Source: JBLIAZ01 sp047632015
GTDB lineage: Bacteria; Bacteroidota; Bacteroidia; Flavobacteriales_C; GCA-002722245
Direction of reading: 5' to 3'
Assembly: GCA_047632015.1 (NCBI GenBank)
Contig: JBLIBC010000170.1
Span: forward strand, 1-5,906
DNA length: 5,906 nt
The notes beneath the pieces are model-generated. The model ran no database searches. It was not told where the DNA came from and saw only the letters and a program-made list of their open reading frames with translations. This document shows positions 1 through 5,906 of this stretch, piece by piece. The number at the start of each line of letters is the position of its first letter. The stretch's first letter is position 1. A program made the position numbers and the translations under genes.

Positions 1-1264
1 AATTAGGCACAACACCACCCATGGATCACACATGAATCGTTTGGTGCAAGGCGATGTAGGAAGTGGAAAAACGTTGGTTGCGTTAATGAGTATGTTGCTA
101 GCTATTGACAATGGTTTTCAAACCACGCTCATGGCACCTACTGAAATACTCGCAATTCAACATTTTGAAGGAATAAGTGAACTGTTACAACCACTTGATA
201 TCAAAGTGGAACTGCTCACAGGGTCCACTAAAACAGCACAAAGAAAACTAATACACGCTGGCCTGGAAGACGGATCGGTACATATCTTAATTGGAACTCA
301 TGCACTAATTGAGGACAAGGTGAAGTACAAAAACTTAGGGATTGCCGTCATTGATGAACAGCATCGATTTGGAGTTGCACAACGCTATAAGTTGTGGAAA
401 AAAAACAACATCCCTCCCCATATTCTAATCATGACGGCCACTCCTATCCCAAGGACATTAGCGATGACCGTATATGGTGATTTGGACACTTCCGTCATTG
501 ACGAACTTCCCCCTGGAAGAAAAACCATCATCACTAAACACTATTACGACAGTCAGCGGTTAGCTGTCCTGGGATTCATGAAGGAGCAAATAAAACAAGG
601 CCGTCAAATTTACCTTGTATATCCTCTGATTGACGAAAGTGAAACCATGGACTACAAGGATTTAATGGATGGATACGAGGGCATTAGTCGCTACTTCCCT
701 GTTCCTGAATATCAAATTAGTATAGTTCACGGAAGAATGAAACCTGTCGACAAAGCTTTTGAAATGAAGAGATTCGAGCAAGGTATTACACAAATACTTG
801 TAGCCACAACAGTAATCGAAGTTGGTGTAAATGTGCCAAATGCCTCAGTAATGATTATTGAAAGTGCTGAAAGGTTTGGGCTAAGCCAACTGCATCAACT
901 AAGAGGGCGAGTAGGTCGAGGAACCAGTCAATCATACTGCATACTCATGACCGGTAATAAACTAGGTCAAAATGCTAAAACAAGGACTAAAACCATGGTT
1001 GACACCACTGACGGATTCGTTATTTCAGAAGTGGACATGAAACTAAGAGGACCTGGAGATGTGGCAGGCACACGGCAAAGTGGATTACTTGATTTAAAAA
1101 TTGCATCTCTAATTGCTGATGGCCACATCATGACCTCAGCAAGAACACAAGCAAGTAATATTATTACTAATGATCCGGAATTAAATAATGCCGAAAATCA
1201 AATATTAAAATCTCGGTTGGCCGAAATCCAAGACAACAATGTTAATTGGGGGGAAATCAGTTAA
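1..1264 (+). CDS. recG: ATP-dependent DNA helicase RecG, C-terminal part (5' truncated by window edge)
   Basis: RecG is a superfamily 2 DNA translocase that remodels stalled replication forks and recombination intermediates. The frame is open to the window edge, and the Met at base 32 is internal: the ten codons before it read like the stretch RecG carries just ahead of Walker A. Numbering from that Met, I see Walker A GDVGSGKT (7-14), motif Ia MAPTE (34-38), the DEQH box (108-111), TATP (135-138), motif V around ATTVIEVGVNVPNA (258-271), motif VI QLRGRVGRG (289-297) and the RecG-specific TRG region RGPGDVAGTRQ (339-349). The family is usually near 690-700 residues. About 420 are present, so the N-terminal wedge domain that binds the fork junction and the start of the helicase domain lie outside the window. 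All visible catalytic motifs are intact and the frame ends in TAA. The next gene is convergent, so recG is the last gene of its unit here. Confidence 0.97.
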   Translation, partial: IRHNTTHGSHMNRLVQGDVGSGKTLVALMSMLLAIDNGFQTTLMAPTEILAIQHFEGISELLQPLDIKVELLTGSTKTAQRKLIHAGLEDGSVHILIGTHALIEDKVKYKNLGIAVIDEQHRFGVAQRYKLWKKNNIPPHILIMTATPIPRTLAMTVYGDLDTSVIDELPPGRKTIITKHYYDSQRLAVLGFMKEQIKQGRQIYLVYPLIDESETMDYKDLMDGYEGISRYFPVPEYQISIVHGRMKPVDKAFEMKRFEQGITQILVATTVIEVGVNVPNASVMIIESAERFGLSQLHQLRGRVGRGTSQSYCILMTGNKLGQNAKTRTKTMVDTTDGFVISEVDMKLRGPGDVAGTRQSGLLDLKIASLIADGHIMTSARTQASNIITNDPELNNAENQILKSRLAEIQDNNVNWGEIS

Positions 1265-1307
1265 CCCTTTTACGTAGTATAATAAGAAACTATTTGAGTA
1301 AGAAGCC

Positions 1308-1955
1308 TTAAATAAACAGGAATTCATTAGGAGAAACAATCCCCTCTTTCACAGCTAACAGTACAATACCTGCCGTATTGTTAATGTTCAACTTTGCCAT
1401 TAAGTTTTTTCGGTGTGTGTTCACCGTGTGTGTGCTGATAAACAACTTCTCGGCTATTTCTTTGTTGATCAATCCTTGAGCAATCAATTTGATAATTTCC
1501 CTTTCTCTTGTACTCACATTCATCTTTTCTAAAATGGAGCTACTTTCCTCCTCCTTACTGCACGATTCCTCATCAATGAACACCTCATTTTTATCAATTT
1601 GTTTTAAACCTTCAGTCAAAATATTTTTTGAAGCATATTTTAATATAACTCCCTTTGCACCAAGACCTAACAACTGTTTACATTCCTTTTTATTCATTTT
1701 TTCGCCCAACAAAAGTACGCTAGCATTGCTCACTAAATCAACAAACGCAAGTACTTTTTCCACTCTAAACACAGAAGACGGAATGTCTAGCACTACTAAT
1801 TTAGGATTGCACGATTGTAGGAGCTTTTCAAAGTCATTGGGGGTTTCAGCAAAAAATAGCTCATCGTATAATCCAGATTCTTTAAGCAATGTTTTAACTC
1901 CCTCTTGAAAAAGAAAAGCGTCAGATAACACAAGTACTGAACTACTGGAAGACAT
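1308..1955 (-). CDS. NarL/FixJ-type (LuxR-family) response regulator with a degenerate receiver
   Basis: A 215-residue DNA-binding regulator with the usual length and order of the NarL family. Residues ~6-125 form a receiver-like domain, 126-143 an acidic, serine-rich linker, and ~146-208 a LuxR helix-turn-helix (STREREIIKLIAQG, then NKEIAEKLFISTHTVNTHRK). Asp57 (LVVLDIP) fits the phosphoacceptor and Lys106 (VILKYAS) the conserved lysine. However, the acidic pair after strand beta-1 is Ser11-Asp12 instead of two acids, and the beta-4 Thr/Ser position appears to be Gly84. Phosphorylation may therefore be weak or absent. An in-frame TAA directly precedes the ATG, fixing the start. The gene follows rnz by 26 bp on the same strand and is probably cotranscribed with it. 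No sensor kinase is present in the window, and the target genes are unknown. The regulator class is secure; the signal and regulon are not. Confidence 0.9.
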   Translation of the reverse strand: MSSSSSVLVLSDAFLFQEGVKTLLKESGLYDELFFAETPNDFEKLLQSCNPKLVVLDIPSSVFRVEKVLAFVDLVSNASVLLLGEKMNKKECKQLLGLGAKGVILKYASKNILTEGLKQIDKNEVFIDEESCSKEEESSSILEKMNVSTREREIIKLIAQGLINKEIAEKLFISTHTVNTHRKNLMAKLNINNTAGIVLLAVKEGIVSPNEFLFI

Positions 1956-1966
1956 TTAACAAATGT
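1952..1966 (-). repeat. Perfect inverted repeat over the start codon of the response regulator gene
   Basis: On the minus strand the sequence reads ACATTTGTTAAATGT: two perfect 6-base arms around a 3-base centre. The right arm contains the ATG start codon of the response regulator. In RNA it could fold into a small hairpin with a GTT loop hiding the start; in DNA it could be a dyad operator. The same bases contain TACATTTG (1960-1967), which matches the Bacteroidota -7 consensus TAnnTTTG, but I see no -33 partner. The repeat is directly visible; its function is inferred, and in AT-rich DNA it may be chance. Confidence 0.4.
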
Positions 1967-1981
1967 ATTAATTATTAAAGG

Positions 1982-2905
1982 TTATTTACCTCCTTCAGTA
2001 AACGAAAACTCAAACCCTTCGTGTCCAAGGACTGTGTTTTTAAAAACCTGTTGACTTTCCTTTAACAACGGTTGTAAGTTTTGGTACCTTGCTGAATAGT
2101 GACCAATTATAAGCTGTTTTACTCCTAAGTCTTTAGCCAAAGTAGCTGCCTCTGAAGCAGTGCTGTGGTACGTTTTTTTCGCCCTTTCTTTTTCACTTTC
2201 CATGAAAGTGGCTTCATGGTACAAATAATCAACTCCTCGTAATAATTCTTTTAGCTTTTGCTTAATCTTATTGTCCGAACAATATGCAAACGAAACAGGT
2301 TTAGGTGCTGGAGTAGTTAGCTCTTCGTGAGTTATTACAGTGCCGTTCTCCATTATGTAATCGGCACCTTCCTTTATTTTCCCACGAACGAAATCAGGAA
2401 TGCTGTATTGCTTAATTTTTTTAACCAAAAGTGTGGCTGGACGCTGTTTCTCTTGGAAAAAGTAACCATGACATTTGATGCGGTGATTCAACGGAAAGCT
2501 ATACACCTCGATGGAATTATCTTGCATGATCAAGGTTTTTTCCGAACCTGAAACTTCAGTAAAAATGATTTGATATCGTAAAGCAGTTCCCGATAACCTG
2601 AACTGCAATTCTAATATGTCCATTAATCCTTTTGGACCATACAAATACAAGTCTTTTGTCCTACCTAACAAATGAAAAGAACTTAGTAAACCAGGCAATC
2701 CAAAAAAATGATCACCATGCAAGTGCGTAATAAAAATGTGTGTAATCCTGATGAATGAAATTTTCGCCTCTCTTATACGTAACTGCGTTCCTTCTCCGCA
2801 ATCAATCAATAAATACCGTTCTTTATTTTTAATTATTTGAGCCGAGGGGTACCTGTTACCAACTGGTAATGCAGAACCGCAACCTAAAATTTTAAGAAAT
2901 TCCAA
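1982..2905 (-). CDS. rnz: Ribonuclease Z (tRNA 3'-end endonuclease), TTG start
   Basis: A zinc-dependent metallo-beta-lactamase-fold endonuclease that removes 3' trailers from precursor tRNAs in the cytoplasm. At 307 residues it has the usual length of the short RNase Z form. Key residues are all visible: N-terminal ILGCGSALP, LIDCGEGTQ (33-41), the signature THLHGDH (60-66, ligands His61, His63, Asp65, His66), His141 in PLNHR, Asp211 in AYCSD, His230-Glu231 in YHEATF, His247-Ser-Thr, and His269 in IGHYSARY. The segment ~168-200 (IPDFVRGKIKEGADY and following) matches the flexible tRNA-binding arm region. The start codon is TTG: an in-frame TAA lies three codons upstream and no ATG or GTG precedes the conserved first strand. 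The gene sits 28 bp behind the STAS gene and 26 bp ahead of the response regulator, so it is probably the middle gene of one unit. Confidence 0.96.
   Translation of the reverse strand: MEFLKILGCGSALPVGNRYPSAQIIKNKERYLLIDCGEGTQLRIREAKISFIRITHIFITHLHGDHFFGLPGLLSSFHLLGRTKDLYLYGPKGLMDILELQFRLSGTALRYQIIFTEVSGSEKTLIMQDNSIEVYSFPLNHRIKCHGYFFQEKQRPATLLVKKIKQYSIPDFVRGKIKEGADYIMENGTVITHEELTTPAPKPVSFAYCSDNKIKQKLKELLRGVDYLYHEATFMESEKERAKKTYHSTASEAATLAKDLGVKQLIIGHYSARYQNLQPLLKESQQVFKNTVLGHEGFEFSFTEGGK
1988..1995 (-). promoter_or_regulatory. Full Shine-Dalgarno-like sequence inside the 3' end of rnz
   Basis: The minus strand reads AAGGAGGT, a complete match to the classical ribosome-binding core, formed by the last Glu-Gly-Gly codons of rnz. 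The next start codon, the ATG of the response regulator, lies 32 nt further on, well beyond the usual 5-10 nt spacing, and I see no closer ATG. It may be a by-product of the coding sequence, or it may hold terminating ribosomes for coupling to the downstream gene. The sequence is certain; the role is speculative. Confidence 0.2.
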
Positions 2906-2933
2906 GAAAAATTAATTAAAGCTTTTATTAAAC

Positions 2934-3278
2934 TTACGCTTTAGCAATAAAGCCTTTAGCTTCATCCAAGTCATCAGTAATATTCAGCACAGTATCAAGC
3001 TGAGAAATTTGAATAAGTTTTAATACTGATTTTTGAAGACCTGACAATACAAAAACACCTCCTACATTTTTACACAACCTATTTGCGACTAATAAAACAG
3101 ACAAACCTGAAGAGTCACAATATCGAGCGTCACTCATGTCGATGATCAAGTTTTTACTCCCATGAGCATTTAACATTACTAATTCCGATTTTAAAGAAGG
3201 AGCGATTGTAGTATCTAGCTTCTCTGCAGATACTTTTACAATAGTACAATCATCTTGTTTATCAATAGAAAAATTCAT
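2934..3278 (-). CDS. STAS-domain protein, anti-sigma-factor antagonist type
   Basis: A 114-residue single STAS domain similar to SpoIIAA/RsbV-class anti-anti-sigma factors. In that class the protein binds an anti-sigma kinase and is switched off by serine phosphorylation. The core is visible: strands at ~11-18 and 43-48 (NLIIDM), then DARYCDSSGLSVLL (50-63) with the DSSGL loop holding the phosphoacceptor serine position (Ser56/Ser57), a GGVFVLSGL strand-turn (73-81), and a C-terminal helix. I chose the ATG at 3278; a TTG directly before it is also in frame but gives only one extra residue. It is probably the first gene of a unit with rnz and the response regulator, with a candidate promoter 22 nt upstream. 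No anti-sigma kinase, PP2C phosphatase or sigma factor is in the window, so its partners are unknown. A role outside sigma control cannot be excluded. Confidence 0.9.
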   Translation of the reverse strand: MNFSIDKQDDCTIVKVSAEKLDTTIAPSLKSELVMLNAHGSKNLIIDMSDARYCDSSGLSVLLVANRLCKNVGGVFVLSGLQKSVLKLIQISQLDTVLNITDDLDEAKGFIAKA

Positions 3279-3300
3279 CAAATAGGTGTTTCAGTCTTTC

Positions 3301-3308
3301 CAAATATA
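3301..3308 (-). promoter_or_regulatory. Candidate Bacteroidota-type -7 promoter element before the STAS gene
   Basis: The minus strand reads TATATTTG, a full match to the Bacteroidota -7 consensus TAnnTTTG, ending 22 nt before the STAS ATG. That would give a short leader of about 15-20 nt. About 19 nt further upstream, where the -33 TTTG is expected, only a weak ATTTAG (3328-3333) is found. Its position at the head of a three-gene unit, in the longest non-coding stretch of the window, supports it, but the missing -33 element leaves it tentative. Confidence 0.4.
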
Positions 3309-3475
3309 AACAAAACTCGCTCATGTCCTAAATTATTGAGCTTGAAATATTAAGTAGATAAACGAATTAGCAAAGACACGGCAACATACCCTCTGCGCAA
3401 CTTGAAGTCTCAAACGACACTAAAAACAACTCATTCCACCTTGCCAACATGGAAACAATATCATTTTCATTTTCA

Positions 3476-4246
3476 TTAGATTTTTACAAAGTCGATATGG
3501 TAGTGATCGTCATGTAATTCATTTATTTTAGGAGTTAAGCCCATCACTACATATATCCCTTGCTGTTTGAGTTTTTTACCGTGCTTTGTTGCATATAAAT
3601 CATCTTTAAATTCAATTTTAATAATGACCTTTTTAATTTTATAACCTTGCTTTCTGGCACTCGCATTTAATTGCAATATGTGTTTGGCTACTAAATCAAA
3701 ATCAACTTGGACACTTTTGTCTTTCTCATACTTTCCGGCATTATCAAACTCAAGCAAGTAGTGTTTAACACCTTTTGAATCCAAACCATAATATGGTTTA
3801 TCATCTTTTTTGAGTGGCATCATAAAATCAACACTTAATCCGTTTTGATGTGTCCTATGCGGCCATAACTTCCCTCCTTTTTGATGCGAACATTCCATTA
3901 CCCTGAATTTGCGCCCAGGATTTGAACCATTTAAACTGCTGTATGAATTCAATACCGAATTTAAAACGGACCCATGCAAAAAAGCTCTTCCTTGCAAATA
4001 ACTCCACTTATCAAAATACTCATAGTTTGCTCCCGAAAAAGGTAACAACTTGGCATTTTTAATACTGCCTTTTGAAACAGTCCCAACTGACACACTGGGG
4101 ATGTCATTTCCTTTGTGCTTTTGGTAATACTTTTCTAATTTTTCATCGTTGAACATGTACTTATTCTCATTAGAATAAGATACAAATGACAAGTACAACC
4201 CCATAAAAAAGAGGGCTACGAAAAGGTATTTCAAAGTGTTCTTCAT
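3476..4246 (-). CDS. Penicillin-insensitive murein endopeptidase, MepA-like (LAS metallopeptidase), membrane-targeted
   Basis: A 256-residue protein close in size to E. coli MepA (family M74), which cuts D-Ala-meso-DAP cross-links in peptidoglycan in the periplasm. The identification rests on the metal-site layout of LAS peptidases: His130-Arg-Thr-His133-Gln-Asn-Gly-Leu-x-x-Asp140, matching the MepA pattern HxxHQxGLxxD, and a C-terminal His248-Tyr-His250 (HDDHYHID). Expected zinc ligands are His133, Asp140 and His250. Residues 4-23 form a hydrophobic segment after a short lysine-containing N-terminus, so it is a signal peptide or membrane anchor; no lipobox cysteine follows it. The middle part (60-115) has no motif I recognise. 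It lies 48 bp behind the GH57 gene on the same strand and could share its transcript, although the functions differ. An M15-type peptidase of related fold is the main alternative. The substrate is inferred from the family. Confidence 0.78.
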   Translation of the reverse strand: MKNTLKYLFVALFFMGLYLSFVSYSNENKYMFNDEKLEKYYQKHKGNDIPSVSVGTVSKGSIKNAKLLPFSGANYEYFDKWSYLQGRAFLHGSVLNSVLNSYSSLNGSNPGRKFRVMECSHQKGGKLWPHRTHQNGLSVDFMMPLKKDDKPYYGLDSKGVKHYLLEFDNAGKYEKDKSVQVDFDLVAKHILQLNASARKQGYKIKKVIIKIEFKDDLYATKHGKKLKQQGIYVVMGLTPKINELHDDHYHIDFVKI

Positions 4247-4294
4247 AAGTCAAGGTTTATTAGCTCAGACTTATAACGATATCCTCAAAAAAGG

Positions 4295-5563
4295 TTACAG
4301 CTTAAATCCTTCAGGAAGTAAACTTTTGAACCTTTCCGACACATCCGTCTTTAGTGCCCCACCTTCTGGTTGAATCCCTAAACTTTTATTTACCTCTCCT
4401 TCAAAATCAACCAACACATTCATGTAGTTCAAGAACCCTTCATACGGCGAATCGTAATGACTAAAATATTTATGTACGTCACCATCAGCCCAAAACTTAG
4501 TACACATGTAATAAAAATGATCTGAGGTTTGTAAATACAACCAATCTTGCTTGATTTTTTCATCTTGCACTTTGGTTACTTTTTCCTCCAAACGGTATAA
4601 GCTTTCAAAAGCATCATCCTGAATATTATTACCTAACCAAGCACTTAAATCTCGTTCCTCATCGGCCCATGACATGGTATTTGGCACATCCAATTTGGCA
4701 ACAGGCTTCATGAACGAGGTTGCCTCGGAAGGTGTTACAAACTTGAACTCAGAATTTCCTAGTACAGCCGCTGGTAAGTATTTTAAAAATTCAAATATAC
4801 CTGTGTCTTCCCATTGGTGCTCACCAAATGTTTCATAATCCATGAACAAATTAATGATTTCTTGATCCCACGGAGTTGCAGCTATCCAATCCACAAATTT
4901 TCCGGAAGTTAAAGGCCATGATTCCCAAGATTTTTGACCAAATCGAAAAGCAATGTCATCACTTAATTTGTAATTTTTAAGCAACAATTTTAAACCATTG
5001 CCTGAGGCATGTTCATACATTAAATTAGGACTTCTCCAATCCAACACATGATCCGCTCCTTCAGTTAACATGGTTTCGTAACCCATTTCTTTAACTAAAC
5101 CACCAATGTAGTCAGAGTATATTAATTCAGTATTTCTAAAGACTGTTGGCTTTTGACCGAACAATTCCTCTATCTTTTTTGATTGACGTGCCACTTGACT
5201 TTTAAACTCCTTAGGACTTGCTAAAGCAGACAATGAATGGGAATAGGTTTCGGCTAAAAACTCCACACAACCAGTCTCAGCCAACCTTTTGAAACTATCC
5301 AACACATCAGGCGCAAACCTTTCAAATTGATCCAAGCAAACACCCGAAATAGAATAACTTATTTTAAAATGTCCTTTGTGTTCATTAATCAAATCCAACA
5401 TCAATTTGTTGGTAGGCAGATAACATTTTTCGGCCACCTTTCTCATGATTTCGTGATTCACTTTGTCGTCAAAATAATCATGACTCGTCCCTATGTCAAA
5501 AAATCGATATGGACGCAACCGCATTGGTTGGTGAACTTGAAAATAAAAGCAAATGTTTTTCAT
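4295..5563 (-). CDS. Glycoside hydrolase family 57, alpha-amylase type
   Basis: A 422-residue retaining alpha-glucan-active enzyme of family GH57 (alpha-amylases, branching enzymes and 4-alpha-glucanotransferases). Conserved regions appear in order: region 1 HQP (11-13), region 2 around GCVEFLAETYSHSL (98-111), region 3 FRNTE with Glu146 at the nucleophile position, region 4 MDYETFGEH (241-249) with Asp242 at the general acid position, then the C-terminal helical part with SWADEERDLSAWLGN (298-312) and HFYYMCTKFWADGDVHKYF (349-367). I see no signal peptide, so it is probably cytoplasmic. It starts with ATG 9 bp behind the stop of a GT4 glycosyltransferase, which indicates cotranscription. The pairing suggests turnover or branching of glycogen-like glucan. 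The exact activity cannot be read from sequence, because GH57 specificities share these motifs. Confidence 0.93.
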   Translation of the reverse strand: MKNICFYFQVHQPMRLRPYRFFDIGTSHDYFDDKVNHEIMRKVAEKCYLPTNKLMLDLINEHKGHFKISYSISGVCLDQFERFAPDVLDSFKRLAETGCVEFLAETYSHSLSALASPKEFKSQVARQSKKIEELFGQKPTVFRNTELIYSDYIGGLVKEMGYETMLTEGADHVLDWRSPNLMYEHASGNGLKLLLKNYKLSDDIAFRFGQKSWESWPLTSGKFVDWIAATPWDQEIINLFMDYETFGEHQWEDTGIFEFLKYLPAAVLGNSEFKFVTPSEATSFMKPVAKLDVPNTMSWADEERDLSAWLGNNIQDDAFESLYRLEEKVTKVQDEKIKQDWLYLQTSDHFYYMCTKFWADGDVHKYFSHYDSPYEGFLNYMNVLVDFEGEVNKSLGIQPEGGALKTDVSERFKSLLPEGFKL

Positions 5564-5572
5564 GGCTTTGGT

Positions 5573-5906
5573 TTACTTGTTTTTTAATAAATCTAGGTAT
5601 ATCTCTTTTAATTTCATGGCGGCATATTCCCACTTTAGCTCTTCAACCTCACCACTACCATTACTCGCTAACTTGGTTGCTATTTCCGGATATTCCAACA
5701 ATCCTTGAATAGCATCAGCTACTGCTTGCTCATCCCAAAAATCAATTTTTACAGCATTTTCTAATACCTCTGACACACCTGATTGCTTAGATATTATGAC
5801 CGGAACGCCTGTCCTCATGGCCTCCAAAGGCGTGATTCCAAAAGGTTCTGAAACCGAAGGCATCACATAAACATCTGTCATACCAAACAAAGCATTTGTT
5901 TCTTCA
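5573..5906 (-). CDS. GT4-family glycosyltransferase (glycogen synthase-like), C-terminal fragment, cut by window edge
   Basis: The last 110 residues of a GT-B-fold retaining glycosyltransferase. The frame is open to the window end and begins inside the nucleotide-sugar-binding domain. The diagnostic stretch is ADV-like DVYVMPSVSEPFGITPLEAM, containing the EX7E motif (Glu20 and Glu28 of the fragment) that contacts the donor sugar, followed by GVPVIISKQSGVSEVLEN and the terminal helices that fold back on the N-domain. A TTG at 5888-5890 is an internal leucine codon, not a start. The following GH57 gene begins 9 bp after the stop. Transfer of glucose from a nucleotide donor to an alpha-glucan is plausible from this neighbour, but the acceptor- and donor-specific N-terminal part is outside the window, so other GT4 activities remain possible. 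Confidence 0.92.
   Translation of the reverse strand, partial: EETNALFGMTDVYVMPSVSEPFGITPLEAMRTGVPVIISKQSGVSEVLENAVKIDFWDEQAVADAIQGLLEYPEIATKLASNGSGEVEELKWEYAAMKLKEIYLDLLKNK

Noticed and set aside
398..405. Run of eight A residues in recG that could be a slippage or phase-variation tract
   Set aside because: The frame is intact, the run encodes an ordinary Lys-Lys-Asn stretch, and such runs are expected in AT-rich genes.
1265..1307. Bidirectional terminator between the convergent recG and response regulator genes
   Set aside because: The 43-bp gap offers only stems of about 4 bp and no clear T tracts following them.
1489..1908. Plus-strand open frame of 139 codons
   Set aside because: It lies fully antisense to the response regulator gene; its translation is serine- and phenylalanine-rich with no recognisable domain, typical of a reverse-strand shadow.
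2327..2551. Plus-strand open frame of 74 codons
   Set aside because: It is antisense within rnz, where the minus frame carries all catalytic motifs.
3434..3454. Possible terminator for the murein endopeptidase gene (TTCCA / TGGAA arms, loop of 11, T-rich tract later on the minus strand)
   Set aside because: The stem is only 5 bp with a long loop, and the T tract begins several bases after it, so it is too weak to call.
3463..3478. Short tandem repeat (cattttcattttcatta)
   Set aside because: Only about two and a half units long and next to a stop codon in AT-rich sequence; no sign of a functional repeat.
5327..5712. Two overlapping plus-strand open frames (5327-5587 and 5509-5712)
   Set aside because: Both run antisense to the GH57 and GT4 coding sequences, and neither shows a domain.

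Overview
This is an AT-rich bacterial window that most resembles Bacteroidota, probably order Flavobacteriales or a relative. The reasons are the protein sequences (a short STAS protein next to RNase Z, and a GT4 plus GH57 pair), the near absence of Shine-Dalgarno sequences at start codons, and a TAnnTTTG-type promoter motif. The taxon is inferred from family resemblance and was not confirmed by a search.

Layout: bases 1-1264 (+) hold the C-terminal ~60% of the RecG helicase. All other genes lie on the minus strand and are described here in their own reading direction, from high to low coordinates. From 5906 down: the C-terminal end of a GT4 glycosyltransferase, a complete GH57 alpha-amylase-type glycosidase 9 bp behind it, and after 48 bp a membrane-targeted MepA-like murein endopeptidase. 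A 197-bp non-coding gap (3279-3475) follows. Then comes a compact trio: a STAS anti-sigma-factor antagonist (2934-3278), ribonuclease Z (1982-2905, TTG start) and a NarL/LuxR-type response regulator (1308-1955), separated by 28 and 26 bp. The trio ends convergently with recG, with 43 bp between the stop codons.

Working together: the GT4/GH57 pair fits intracellular alpha-glucan (glycogen-like) synthesis and remodelling. The murein hydrolase behind it may share its transcript but acts in the envelope. In the STAS-rnz-luxR trio, two regulatory proteins flank a tRNA 3'-processing enzyme. No partner kinase, phosphatase, anti-sigma factor or sigma factor is visible in the window.

I see no mobile element, CRISPR array, tRNA or rRNA gene, and no clearly novel system. 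The points most worth a second look are the composition of the trio, the degenerate phosphorylation site of the response regulator, a perfect inverted repeat over its start codon, and the TTG start of rnz.
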